64,000 nt of DNA from Kitasatospora sp. NBC_01246 (GCF_036226505.1 NZ_CP108484.1:4526001-4590000); one strand, 5' to 3'; shown: positions 32,405 to 41,406, counted from the first letter of the stretch. Notes: generated by a model from the sequence alone, not told the origin. Made by a program: numbers and translations.

Positions 32405-35086
32405 ATGAGACTCCGACTACTACCCGGTACGAGACGCGGGGGGTGGCGCCGGAGGTTGCCAGCGGTCGCCCTCGTCTGGTCGGTGGTGGTGGCGCTCGGC
32501 GTGGCCCCCATCGGCCTCGGCACGTCGTCGCAGGCCGCGGCGGCGACCTCGTCCGCCGTGACCAAGCCCGGCCCCAAGGTGTGGGACCCGAACACCTGGG
32601 AGGAGGGCGCCGAGGGGAGCGTGACGGTCGCGCAGACCCAGAACCTGTCCAACCAGGTGCTGCAGGTCTCCTGGAGCGGATTCACCCCGACCGTCGACAC
32701 CTCGGGCACCCCGCTGACCATCGTCACCAAGGGGTCCAAGCAGGCGCTCTACGCCGTCCGGGTCTACCAGTGCCGCGGTCTCGACCCCAAGATCACCGAC
32801 TGCTACGGCAGCAAGCTGTACAACGCCGACGGTGGCAAGGGGTTCAACCAGAAGGCCCCGGCGGAGGGCACCACGACGCCGGACTTCCCCTCGAACATGG
32901 CGATCGCGCCGACGGGCGCCGACGGCTCGGGCGAGACCTCCATCGAGATCTGGACCGCCACCCAGAGCCCCTCGCTCGGCTGTGACGCCGCGCACCCGTG
33001 CTCCCTGGTGGTCGAGCCCAACTACGGCGGCGACACCCAGGACCCGTACAAGGCACGGAACGGCGCGGTCGACTGCGCCGACCACCTCAGCGACGTGGAC
33101 GGCTTCTTCAACACCGCGAGCGACGGCGGCCTGGAGGCCTACGCCGGGGCGTGGGACGGCAACCAGTACGCCGGGTACCAGGTCGGCGAGCAGTGCGCCT
33201 GGGAGAAGCGGACCGTCGTCCCGCTGCACTTCTCGCCCACCGCCGCCGACTGCGACAACCGCGCCGCCGACTTCAAGGCGGCCGGCCTGGAGATGGCCAA
33301 CCGGGCCGTCCAGCAGTGGCGGACCGGCCTCTGCCTGGCGTCCTCCCCGCTCGCCTTCCAGTACTCCTCCTCCGGCGGCGAGCCGCAGGCCAGGGCGGCG
33401 TTCCTGGGCGGGTCGGCCGGCGTGGACGTCGCGCTGACCGCGTACCCCGACACCGCGACCCCGGCCCGGCCGTACGTCTACGCGCCGCTGGCCACCACCG
33501 GGATCTCGGCGGTCTTCCTCGTCGACGACCCGGACACCGGCCGCCAGCTCCGCGACATGAAGCTGACCCCGCGCCTGATGGCCAAACTGCTCACCCAGTC
33601 CTACGCGCCGCTGGGAAGCCCGGTCGCGTCGGTGAGCGGCAACCCCAGCTGCGTCTTCCTGGACGAGGACTTCCTCCAGTACAACCGGTTCCCGGAGAGC
33701 AGCGGGCTGCACTGGCCCCGCTCGTGCACGCCCGCGGAGTTCGAGCCGACCATCGTCGGCGGCACCACGGACCTCGTCTACCAGCTGACCGCGTGGATCG
33801 CCGCCGACCCGGAGGCCGTCCGCTTCCTGGACGGCGAGGACGACCCGTGGGGGATGCGGGTGAACACCTTCTACCAGCGGGGCGCCTACTCCGGGTACCC
33901 GGCCGACACCCTCCAGCCGCAGGACTTCACCGGGCCGACGGACGTCAGCGAGGCCGCCAAGCGGATGCGGCAGTACGAGTGGAACCCCGTCCTCGGCGGT
34001 CTCACCCAGGTGCTGCGGACCATCCTGGAGAACCGGTCCACCTGCCAGCTCTGGATGGCGGACCCGGCCACCGGCAACCACCTCAAGTGCGACCCGATGG
34101 CCCGCGGCGAGCGGAAGCTGTTCGCGATCATGGACAGCGCCCAGGCCAAGGCCTTCTCGCTGCCCGAGGCCACCCTGCGCAACCCGGCCGGCGGCTTCGT
34201 CTCGCCGACCACCAACGGGTTCCAGTCGGCGGTCGGCGACATGCCGACCGACGCCGCCACCGGGACCCAGCTGCTGCCCTACGGCGTCGCGGGCACGGCC
34301 TTCGCCCGGGACACCCAGGCCTACCCGCTGACCACCGTCCAGTACGCGATGGTGCCCACCGGCGGGGCGGCGGACAAGGCGCCCGCGATCACCCGGTTCC
34401 TGACCACCGTCGCCAACGGCGGCCAGGTCTACGGCGTGGAGCCGGGCAAGCTCGCCCCGGGCTTCCTCAGCCTCACCGGTGCCCAGCGCCAGCAGACGCT
34501 CGACGCGGCGAAGCACGTGGAGACGCAGGACAACAAGTGGCCGGGCAACCAGGTCGCCCCGCCGCCGACCACCCCGTCCGGCGGTGACGGCGGGACGACC
34601 GGCGGTGCCGGCGGCGCCACCGGCGGCGAGTCGGGCGGCACCGGCGTCACCACCACCCCGGTCACCGGCGACGGCACCGGCACCGGCGGCTCGTCCCCCG
34701 GCGCCGGCTCCGGCACCGGCGGGCTCGGCGACGGCGCCGTCGGCGGTGCCGGCGGGATCGGCACCGGGGGCACCGCGAGCGCGGGCGGCACCGGTGGCGC
34801 GGCCACCGGCGGCGCGGGGGCTCCGGCCGCCGCGGCCGGCGGGGCCAAGGCCACCGCCACGCCGGGCGCTTCGGCGGGCCCGCTCGCAGCCGCTCCGGTC
34901 GCCGCCGGCTCCCCGGCGGCCGACCGCGCCGGCACCGCCCGGCTGCTGCTGCCGATCGCGGTGATCGCGGGCCTGGTGCTGCTGATCGGCGGCCCCGCCG
35001 CGCTCTTCCTCGGCGGCACGCCCGCCGGCGAACGCGCCGTCTCCGCCGTGGGCCGGACCTGGGCGCGGGTGCGCCGCCGGCCCTGA
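32405..35086 (+). CDS. Large membrane-anchored PstS-like surface protein
   Basis: An 893-residue surface protein. An N-terminal signal helix (AVALVWSVVVALGVAPIGLG) leads to a Cys-containing domain of about 270 residues without recognised fold, then a PstS-like binding region (FQYSSSGGEPQARAAFLGGS, YAPLATTGISAVFLVDD, MKLTPRLMAKLLTQSYAPLG). A Gly/Thr/Ala low-complexity tract (about 715-845) precedes a membrane helix (LLLPIAVIAGLVLLIGGPAA) and a basic tail, so it is anchored with the domains outside. GGAGG about 9 bases upstream supports ATG 32405. PstS proteins are usually near 370 residues; this one is more than twice that. The extra domain is unexplained. Confidence 0.72.
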   Translation: MRLRLLPGTRRGGWRRRLPAVALVWSVVVALGVAPIGLGTSSQAAAATSSAVTKPGPKVWDPNTWEEGAEGSVTVAQTQNLSNQVLQVSWSGFTPTVDTSGTPLTIVTKGSKQALYAVRVYQCRGLDPKITDCYGSKLYNADGGKGFNQKAPAEGTTTPDFPSNMAIAPTGADGSGETSIEIWTATQSPSLGCDAAHPCSLVVEPNYGGDTQDPYKARNGAVDCADHLSDVDGFFNTASDGGLEAYAGAWDGNQYAGYQVGEQCAWEKRTVVPLHFSPTAADCDNRAADFKAAGLEMANRAVQQWRTGLCLASSPLAFQYSSSGGEPQARAAFLGGSAGVDVALTAYPDTATPARPYVYAPLATTGISAVFLVDDPDTGRQLRDMKLTPRLMAKLLTQSYAPLGSPVASVSGNPSCVFLDEDFLQYNRFPESSGLHWPRSCTPAEFEPTIVGGTTDLVYQLTAWIAADPEAVRFLDGEDDPWGMRVNTFYQRGAYSGYPADTLQPQDFTGPTDVSEAAKRMRQYEWNPVLGGLTQVLRTILENRSTCQLWMADPATGNHLKCDPMARGERKLFAIMDSAQAKAFSLPEATLRNPAGGFVSPTTNGFQSAVGDMPTDAATGTQLLPYGVAGTAFARDTQAYPLTTVQYAMVPTGGAADKAPAITRFLTTVANGGQVYGVEPGKLAPGFLSLTGAQRQQTLDAAKHVETQDNKWPGNQVAPPPTTPSGGDGGTTGGAGGATGGESGGTGVTTTPVTGDGTGTGGSSPGAGSGTGGLGDGAVGGAGGIGTGGTASAGGTGGAATGGAGAPAAAAGGAKATATPGASAGPLAAAPVAAGSPAADRAGTARLLLPIAVIAGLVLLIGGPAALFLGGTPAGERAVSAVGRTWARVRRRP

Positions 35087-35103
35087 TCCAGCGGTCGCAC
35101 CGG

Positions 35104-35135
35104 CTCGGCGGGGCCGCCGTCACGGCCCCGCCGAG
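35104..35135 (+). terminator. Hairpin between the large surface protein and pstC
   Basis: A 12-bp perfect stem (35104-35115 with 35124-35135) and an 8-base loop. It may be a partial terminator that lowers permease expression relative to the surface proteins. Confidence 0.6.
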
Positions 35136-35213
35136 TCCTCCGCCCCGGGCGCCACGGCCCGGGGCCTCCCCTGTACCGAGTACTTCCGTACCGAGCGCGC
35201 CGGAGAGCAGACC

Positions 35214-36233
35214 ATGACAGCCGCCGCCGAGCCCGCGGCACCGTACGCCGGGGCTCCACGTCCACCAGAACCCGATGTCCCCCGCGTCATCACCGCCCCC
35301 GCCACGCCCGGAGACCGGGTGTTCCGGGGAGTGCTGAGGGTGGCGGGCCTCTCCGTCTTCGCGATCATGGGACTGATCGCGTTCTTCCTGATCCTGCGCG
35401 GCGCGAACGCGCTGGGCGAGGTGGGCTGGTCCTTCCTCACCGAGCAGAAGTGGCAGACCCAGGCCCACAACTTCGGGATCGCCGCCGTCCTGCCGAACGG
35501 CCTGCTGATCGCGGTGATCGCCCTGGTGATCGCCGTGCCGGTGGCGCTGACCACGGCGATCTTCATCTCCGAGTACGCGCCGACCAGGCTGCGGGCGACG
35601 CTGGTCTCGCTCATCGACCTGATGGCCGCGATCCCCAGCATCGTCTACGGCCTCTGGGGGCTGTTCTTCCTCCAGCCGCGCATCATCGGCTTCGTCCGCT
35701 GGCTGACCAACCACCTGGGCGACGCGATCCCCTTCCTCAAGGTGCGCACCGGCGACATCGGGACCTCCTACACCTCCTCCACCTTCATCGCCGGGGTGGT
35801 CGTCTCGCTGATGATCATCCCGATCGTCGCCTCGCTCAGCCGGGAGGTGTTCTCGCAGGCCCCGCAGGGCGAGCGGGAGGGCGCGTACGCGCTGGGCTCG
35901 ACCCGGTGGGGGATGGTCCGCGCGGTGGTGCTGCCGTTCGGCCGCGGCGGTGTGATCGGCGCGGTGATGCTGGGCTTCGGCCGGGCGATGGGCGAGACGA
36001 TCGCCGTCGCGCTCATCATCTCGCCGAACTTCAAGGCCATCAGCCACATCCTGGAGAACGGCGCCAACTCCATCTCGGCGCTGATCGCGCTGCGCTTCGG
36101 CGAGTCGGACGAGCTCTCGCTCTCCGCGCTGATGGCGGCCGGCCTGGTGCTCTTCGCGCTCACCCTGCTGGTCAACCTGGGCGCCGGCTTCGTGATCAAC
36201 CGGTCCCGCTCCGGTGCTTCGACGGCGGACTGA
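35214..36233 (+). CDS. pstC: Phosphate-type ABC transporter permease PstC
   Basis: A 339-residue inner-membrane permease. After a Pro/Ala-rich cytosolic leader come six helices and the PstC hallmarks: GIAAVLPNGLLIAVIALVIA, FISEYAPTRLRATLVSLIDL, AAIPSIVYGLWGLFFL, the EAA loop REGAYALGSTRWGMVRAVVL and GFGRAMGETIAVALI. GGAGAG precedes ATG 35214. It pairs with PstA at 36322 and the ATPase at 40441 to make an importer; the ligand is assumed, not proved, to be phosphate. Confidence 0.93.
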   Translation: MTAAAEPAAPYAGAPRPPEPDVPRVITAPATPGDRVFRGVLRVAGLSVFAIMGLIAFFLILRGANALGEVGWSFLTEQKWQTQAHNFGIAAVLPNGLLIAVIALVIAVPVALTTAIFISEYAPTRLRATLVSLIDLMAAIPSIVYGLWGLFFLQPRIIGFVRWLTNHLGDAIPFLKVRTGDIGTSYTSSTFIAGVVVSLMIIPIVASLSREVFSQAPQGEREGAYALGSTRWGMVRAVVLPFGRGGVIGAVMLGFGRAMGETIAVALIISPNFKAISHILENGANSISALIALRFGESDELSLSALMAAGLVLFALTLLVNLGAGFVINRSRSGASTAD

Positions 36234-36255
36234 CCATGGCCCACTCCGCCACACG

Positions 36256-36300
36256 CCGCCCGTCGCCGGGCCGCCCGTCGCCGCGCCGCCCGTTGCCGCT
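36256..36300. repeat. Three imperfect 15-bp tandem repeats
   Basis: CCGCCCGTCGCCGGG and two variants (36256-36270, 36271-36285, 36286-36300) fill most of the 88-bp gap between pstC and pstA, just before the pstA ribosome site. Confidence 0.75.
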
Positions 36301-36321
36301 CCGCCGTGAAGGGACCGCCCG

Positions 36322-37593
36322 ATGACCACCCTCGACCTGCCCCCGGCCACCGTGGCCGCGCCGGCCGACCCACCCGCGGCCGCCGCCGCGCCGCGCCCCG
36401 AGAAGCGGGTCCGGCTCGGCGGCTTCACCCGCGAGGACGTGCTGACCCTGGTCGGTGCGCTGGTCGGCTCGCTCGCCCTGGACTGGATGCTCTACGAGCG
36501 GATCCTGCCGTTCAGCGGTGCGCAGGGCTTCCTGCTCTGCTGGTACGCCCTGTTCCTGGTGGGCTACTTCGCCATCGGCCGCCTCCAGTGGAACCCGCTG
36601 ATGGTCCGCGACCGGCTGGTCTCGGTCGTCGCCTGGAGCTCCGGACTGCTGGTCGTCGGCCTGATCGCCGACCAGATCGGCTACGTGCTGGTGCGCGGCT
36701 ACGACGCGGCCCGGCACCTCAACTTCTTCACCGAGTCGATGGACCACACCGCCCCGCTCTCCCCGATCACCTCGGGCGGCGCGCTCAACGCGCTGGTCGG
36801 CTCGCTCGAACAGCTCGGCCTGGCCACGCTGTTCGCGGTCCCGCTGGGCATCGCGGCGGCGGTCTTCATGTCCGAGGTCGGCGGCCGGATGGCCCGGCCG
36901 GTGCGGACCCTGGTCGAGGCGATGACCGCGCTGCCGTCGATCGTCGCGGGCCTGTTCATCCTCGGCGTCGTGATCATCACCTTCGGCTTCGAGAAGAGCG
37001 GCTTCGCGGCCTCGCTGGCCCTCACCGTGATGATGATGCCGATCGTCACCAGGGCCGCCGAGGTGGTCATCCGGCTGGTGCCCGGCACGCTGCGGGAGGC
37101 CTCGTACGCACTCGGCGGCAGCCAGTGGCGCACGGTCTGGAACGTGGTGCTGCCGACCGCCCGGCCCGGGCTGGTGACGGCCGTGGTGCTCGGCATGGCG
37201 CGCGGCGTCGGCGAGACCTCCCCGGTGCTGCTGACCTCGGGGTTCACCTCGCAGTTCAACGGCAATCCGTTCAGCGAGCACCAGGTCTCGCTGCCGCTGT
37301 ACATCTGGAACTACGTCAAGCAGCCCTACCCCGACATGATCGCGCGCGCCTTCGCCGCCGCGCTGACCCTGATGATCGTGGTGCTCGTCCTGTTCGTCAC
37401 CGCCCGCGTCGTCGGCGGCCGCAAGCCGGGTCAGCTGACGCGCCGCCAGAAGCGCCGGATCGACCGCGCCGCCGCCGTCGCCGAGGCCTCCGCCCGGGGC
37501 GGGCACCGGGGCTCCGCCCGGCCCTCGACCGCGGCCGCCGCCCGTACCGCCGCCCGGCCCGCCGGCGTGGCCACCGCCCTCGGGGAGCACTGA
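36322..37593 (+). CDS. pstA: Phosphate-type ABC transporter permease PstA, extended
   Basis: A 423-residue permease, longer than the usual 280-300. The conserved part starts near 150 (SGGALNALVGSLEQLGLATL) and includes MTALPSIVAGLFILGVVII, the EAA loop REASYALGGSQWRTVWNVVL and MARGVGETSPVLLTSG. An N-terminal extension of about 110 residues adds two or three extra hydrophobic helices (VLTLVGALVGSLALDWMLY, GFLLCWYALFLVGYFAIG, VVAWSSGLLVVGLIADQIG), and a basic Ala/Arg-rich tail of about 60 residues is added at the C-terminus. Coupled to the next gene through TGATG at 37591. Confidence 0.92.
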   Translation: MTTLDLPPATVAAPADPPAAAAAPRPEKRVRLGGFTREDVLTLVGALVGSLALDWMLYERILPFSGAQGFLLCWYALFLVGYFAIGRLQWNPLMVRDRLVSVVAWSSGLLVVGLIADQIGYVLVRGYDAARHLNFFTESMDHTAPLSPITSGGALNALVGSLEQLGLATLFAVPLGIAAAVFMSEVGGRMARPVRTLVEAMTALPSIVAGLFILGVVIITFGFEKSGFAASLALTVMMMPIVTRAAEVVIRLVPGTLREASYALGGSQWRTVWNVVLPTARPGLVTAVVLGMARGVGETSPVLLTSGFTSQFNGNPFSEHQVSLPLYIWNYVKQPYPDMIARAFAAALTLMIVVLVLFVTARVVGGRKPGQLTRRQKRRIDRAAAVAEASARGGHRGSARPSTAAAARTAARPAGVATALGEH

Positions 37594-37631
37594 TGTCCCG
37601 CCCAAACGCCCTCAGTACCAGAGGAGTTCCC

Positions 37632-39488
37632 ATGTCGTGGGAGGCCGCAAGCCGCCCCGTGGCACGCACGTTCGCCGTGCTGCTGTCCCTGATCCTCGCC
37701 GCGGGCTCCCTCCTGCTGGGGCAGAGCACCCCCGCCTTCGCGGCCACCGCACTCAACGCCGACGGCTCCAGCTGGGCCGGCCCGGCCATCGACCAGTGGC
37801 GCCAGGACGTCGCTCCGCAGGGCATCCAGATCAACTTCAACCCGATCGGTTCGGCGGCCGGCCGCAACCAGTGGAGCATCGGCCAGGACGACTTCACCGC
37901 CTCCGACGTGCCGTTCCGCTCGCAGACCGACACCGGCCTCGGCCAGGCCGGCCAGGCCGGCGGCTCCGGCAAGGCCGAGAACCCCCGGTACGGCTTCTCC
38001 TACGTGCCGATCACCGCCGGTGGGACGACCTTCATGTACAACCTGGTCGTCGCCGGCAAGCAGGTCCGCGACCTGCGGCTCTCCCCGCAGACCGTGGTCG
38101 ACATCTTCACCAACAAGATCACCAACTGGAACGACCCGAAGATCACCGCGGACTACGGCAAGGCCCTGCCGAGCCTCCCGATCACCCCGGTGGTCCGCTC
38201 CGACGGCTCCGGCGCGACCGCCCAGTTCACCCGCTGGATGAGCCACACCCACGGCGCGCAGTGGGAGGAGTACTGCAAGAGCGTCAACGGCGTCAGCTGC
38301 GGTGACTACACCGAGTTCTTCCCGCCGTCGGGCCGGATGACCGCGCAGAACGGCTCCGACGTCGTGGCCGGCTACATCAAGGCCCCGTCCGGCCTCGGCA
38401 CCATCGGCTACGACGAGTACGCCTTCGCCAAGCGCAGCAACTGGCCGGTCGTGAAGGTGCTCAACCCGGCCGGCTACTACACCCTGCCGACCGCCTCCAA
38501 CGTCGCCGTCGCGCTCACCGCCGCCAAGATCCGCGGCGTGGACGACAGCACCGCCGCCGACGACCCGGACTACCTCCAGCAGAACCTCGACGGCGTCTAC
38601 TCGATGAACGACCCGAGGTCGTACCCGCTCTCCAGCTACAGCTACCTCATCGTGCCGCGGGCCGGGGCGGCGCTCCCGCCGCCGCCGCGCTTCACCAACG
38701 ACAAGGGCAGCGCCCTCAGCCGCTTCCTCGCCTACGTGCTCTGCGAGGGCCAGGGCGAGGCGGACGGCCTCGGCTACTCCCCGATCCCGCGCAACCTGGT
38801 CCGCGGCGGGCTGCTGCAGACCCAGCACATCCCCGGCAACGCCAGCCCGGTCGACGCCAACACCCTCTCCAACTGCGCCAACCCGACCTTCAACTCGGCC
38901 GGCCGGCTGACCGTGCTGGACAACGCCCCGCAGCCCAGCCCGTGCGACGCCAAGGGCGCCCCGCTGGACTGCACCGTGCAGGGCGGCCAGGCGGTCAAGT
39001 CCGGGTCCGGCTCGGGCTCCGGCACCGGCGGCTCCGCCACCGGGGGCTCCGGCTCCGCCACCGGCGGGACGGGCGGCGGCGCGAGCGGCGGGGCGGGGAA
39101 GACCCCCTCGGCGAGCGGCACCGGCAGCGGATCGTCCGGCACCGGGGGCACCGGTGGCGCGGCGGGGGCCGGGGGGACCGCCGGGGGCGGCACCGGCGGC
39201 ACGGCCGACCAGCCCGGCGCGGTCGACCCGGCCGCGGGCACCGGCACCGAGGGCGACCAGGCCGCGGCCGAGGACGTCGTCGACCCGCAGACCGGCCAGG
39301 TGGTCGCGCGCGGCCGCGCCGCCGCCGCCGGCGAGGTCACGGCCAACGTGGTCGCCGTCGACGGGCGGCCGGACGACTGGATGCTGTCCACCCTGACCGC
39401 GCTCGAACTGCTCGCCGTCGTGCTCGTCCCGCCGCTGCTCGGCCGCCGTCTGATGCGGCGCCGCAACTCCGCCGGCGGCCGGTCGTGA
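37632..39488 (+). CDS. Membrane-anchored PstS-like substrate-binding protein
   Basis: A 618-residue protein with a signal helix (TFAVLLSLILAAGSLLLG, cut near AFA). The binding domain is clearly PstS-like: GSSWAGPAIDQWRQDVA, INFNPIGSAAGRNQW, FTASDVPFR, TVVDIFTNKITNWNDPKI and the anion-loop motif VVRSDGSGATAQFTRWM. A Gly/Ser/Thr low-complexity stalk (about 457-545) leads to a C-terminal membrane helix (LSTLTALELLAVVLVPPLLG) and a basic tail. GAGGAG five bases upstream supports ATG 37632; an in-frame ATG at 37593 overlaps the pstA stop. The GTG of the next gene overlaps its stop. Confidence 0.85.
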   Translation: MSWEAASRPVARTFAVLLSLILAAGSLLLGQSTPAFAATALNADGSSWAGPAIDQWRQDVAPQGIQINFNPIGSAAGRNQWSIGQDDFTASDVPFRSQTDTGLGQAGQAGGSGKAENPRYGFSYVPITAGGTTFMYNLVVAGKQVRDLRLSPQTVVDIFTNKITNWNDPKITADYGKALPSLPITPVVRSDGSGATAQFTRWMSHTHGAQWEEYCKSVNGVSCGDYTEFFPPSGRMTAQNGSDVVAGYIKAPSGLGTIGYDEYAFAKRSNWPVVKVLNPAGYYTLPTASNVAVALTAAKIRGVDDSTAADDPDYLQQNLDGVYSMNDPRSYPLSSYSYLIVPRAGAALPPPPRFTNDKGSALSRFLAYVLCEGQGEADGLGYSPIPRNLVRGGLLQTQHIPGNASPVDANTLSNCANPTFNSAGRLTVLDNAPQPSPCDAKGAPLDCTVQGGQAVKSGSGSGSGTGGSATGGSGSATGGTGGGASGGAGKTPSASGTGSGSSGTGGTGGAAGAGGTAGGGTGGTADQPGAVDPAAGTGTEGDQAAAEDVVDPQTGQVVARGRAAAAGEVTANVVAVDGRPDDWMLSTLTALELLAVVLVPPLLGRRLMRRRNSAGGRS

Positions 39489-40417
39489 CCGCCCCGGCGC
39501 TGGAGAAGCCGGCGCCCCCCGCCCCCGGCACCCCGGCCGCGCCGGCCGCCGCGACGCCCGCCCCGGACCCGAGGGCGGCCGGGGCGGGCCCCGGCGCCGC
39601 CCGGCCGGCCCGGCGGCGGTTCCTCCAGGGGGCCTGGGCGGTCAGCCTGCTGGCGGCGCTCACGATGGGATTCGTCGGGTACCTCTTCACGCTCTCGCAC
39701 CTCCAGCAGCGGCACTACCAGTCGACCGCGTACAAGACCTTCCGGGACCAGCTGGCCAAGGCGGTCGCGCCGACCGGCGGCGCCGCCGACGGGGACCCGG
39801 TCGCGCTGCTCGACATCCCGGCGATCGGCCTGCACGGGGCCGTCGTGGTGGAGGGCACCACCGGCCGGGACCTGATGCGCGGGCCCGGCCACCGCCGGGA
39901 CACCGCGCTGCCCGGGCAGAGCGGGGTCGCGGTGGTGTTCGGCCGCGGGGCGACCTTCGGGGCGCCGTTCGCCGAGCTGTCCAGGCTCCGGGTCGGCGAC
40001 CGGATCGAGGCGACCACCGGGCAGGGCAGGTTCACCTACACCGTCAACGTCTACGGGGACGGCGACCACCCGATCAGCGACCCGGTCCGCAACCGGCTGG
40101 TGCTGGTCACCGGGGACTCCGACTGGATCCCCGGCTCGACGGTGATGATCGGCGCCCGGCTGGACGGCGACCCGGAGGTCAATCCCGGCGGGCGCCCCGC
40201 CACCGTGCCGTACGACAAGGCGCTGGCCGCCGACAAGGGCGCGCTGGCCACGCTGCAGCTGTGGTCGCTCGGGCTGCTGGGCGCGGTGGTCGCCGCGATC
40301 CTGCTGGCCCGGATCTGGCGCCGCTCGGCCGCCTGGCTCAGCATCGCGCCGGTGATCGCCGCGATCCTCTGGGCCGTGTACGAGAACGCCGCCGCCCTGC
40401 TGCCCAACCTCTACTGA
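39485..40417 (+). CDS. Sortase-fold membrane protein lacking catalytic residues
   Basis: A 310-residue protein with an N-terminal Pro/Ala leader, a membrane helix (about 50-70), a class E-like sortase domain (about 105-225) and two further C-terminal helices (about 257-275 and 283-305). The fold call rests on VALLDIPAIGLHGAVVVEGT, TALPGQSGVAVVFGRGATFG with APFAEL, VGDRIEATTGQGRFTYTV and RLVLVTGDSD. In active sortases the first motif contains Ala-Gly-His, the second Thr-Cys and the third a conserved Arg; here these places read Gly-Arg154, Thr-Gly210 and Thr219. It should therefore not transpeptidate. It overlaps the PstS-like gene (GTGA) and precedes the ATPase, so a structural role in the importer is likely. 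Confidence 0.8.
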   Translation: MTAPALEKPAPPAPGTPAAPAAATPAPDPRAAGAGPGAARPARRRFLQGAWAVSLLAALTMGFVGYLFTLSHLQQRHYQSTAYKTFRDQLAKAVAPTGGAADGDPVALLDIPAIGLHGAVVVEGTTGRDLMRGPGHRRDTALPGQSGVAVVFGRGATFGAPFAELSRLRVGDRIEATTGQGRFTYTVNVYGDGDHPISDPVRNRLVLVTGDSDWIPGSTVMIGARLDGDPEVNPGGRPATVPYDKALAADKGALATLQLWSLGLLGAVVAAILLARIWRRSAAWLSIAPVIAAILWAVYENAAALLPNLY

Positions 40418-40440
40418 AGCGCGCCCGGAGGACCGTACCG

Positions 40441-41343
40441 ATGACGGATGCACCGATGACCGACGTACCCCCGCTCGACCCGTTCGCCCCGCTCGACCGG
40501 GGCGGCTCCGCGAGCGAGACCACGCTGACCCTGCCGCCCGTCCACCCGGCGGACGCCGCCGGCGCCCCGCTGGCCGGCCTGGAGACCAGGGACGTCTCCG
40601 CCTGGTTCGGCTCGCACAAGGTGCTGGAGCGGGTCTCGCTCGGCATGCCCGCCGGGGAGGTCACCGCGCTGATCGGCCCCTCCGGCTGCGGCAAGTCCAC
40701 CTACCTGCGGATCCTCAACCGGATGCACGAGATGGTCCGCGGCGCGCAGCTCGCCGGGGAGGTGCTGCTGGACGGCGACGACGTGTACCGGCCCGGCCGG
40801 CGGCCCGCCGAGGTCCGGCGGCGGATCGGGATGGTGTTCCAGCGGCCCAACCCGTTCCCGGCGATGTCCATCCAGGACAACGTCTCCAGCGGGCTGAAGC
40901 TGGCCGGCATCAAGGTCTCCAAGGAGGAGCGCGAGCACCTGGTGGAGAGCAGCCTGCGGCGGGCCGGCCTCTGGGACGAGGTCGCCACCCGGCTGCACAC
41001 CCCGGGCGGCGCGCTCTCCGGTGGGCAGCAGCAACGCCTGTGCATCGCCCGGTCGTTGGCCGTCTCGCCGGACATCCTGCTGATGGACGAGCCGTGCTCG
41101 GCGCTCGACCCCACCTCGACCCGCCGGGTGGAGGAGACCATCGCGGAGCTGCGGGGGCGGCTCACCATCGTGATCGTGACCCACAACATGCAGCAGGCGC
41201 AGCGCGTTTCGCAGTCCTGCGCGTTCTTCCTGGCCACCCACGACACCCCGGGGCGGATCGTCGAGGCCGGACCGACCGAGCAGCTGTTCACCGATCCGCG
41301 GGACCAGCGGACCGCGGACTACGTCAACGGCCGCTTCGGGTAG
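40441..41343 (+). CDS. pstB: Phosphate-type ABC transporter ATPase PstB
   Basis: A 300-residue ATPase. Walker A GPSGCGKST (79-87), the family-specific FLRILNRMHE-like segment (YLRILNRMHEMVRGAQLAG), GMVFQRPNPFPAMSIQDNV, the signature LSGGQQQRLCIARSLAV, Walker B LLMDEPCSALDP and the switch in VIVTHNMQQAQRVS are all present. About 40 extra N-terminal residues precede the first strand. GGAGG precedes ATG 40441. Last gene of the importer cluster, 23 bases after the sortase-like gene. Confidence 0.95.
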   Translation: MTDAPMTDVPPLDPFAPLDRGGSASETTLTLPPVHPADAAGAPLAGLETRDVSAWFGSHKVLERVSLGMPAGEVTALIGPSGCGKSTYLRILNRMHEMVRGAQLAGEVLLDGDDVYRPGRRPAEVRRRIGMVFQRPNPFPAMSIQDNVSSGLKLAGIKVSKEEREHLVESSLRRAGLWDEVATRLHTPGGALSGGQQQRLCIARSLAVSPDILLMDEPCSALDPTSTRRVEETIAELRGRLTIVIVTHNMQQAQRVSQSCAFFLATHDTPGRIVEAGPTEQLFTDPRDQRTADYVNGRFG

Positions 41344-41382
41344 CCGGACCGCCCGGCCGGGCCCGGCCGGGTCGGAGCGGCG

Positions 41383-41406
41383 GGAGGCCGGTCCGGCCCG
41401 GCCTCC
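41383..41406. terminator. Hairpin between convergent pstB and HAD gene
   Basis: A 9-bp stem (41383-41391 with 41398-41406) and a 6-base loop, between stops at 41343 and 41458; usable in both directions. Confidence 0.5.

Noticed and set aside
29851..37632. Possible PHO boxes before the Pst-like genes
   Set aside because: No tandem GTTCACC-like repeats were found on either strand in the gaps before 30299, 31552, 32405, 35214, 36322 or 37632.
39485..40417. Active class E sortase for the LAQTG protein at 1365
   Set aside because: The His, Cys and Arg positions are replaced by Arg, Gly and Thr, so transpeptidation is not expected.
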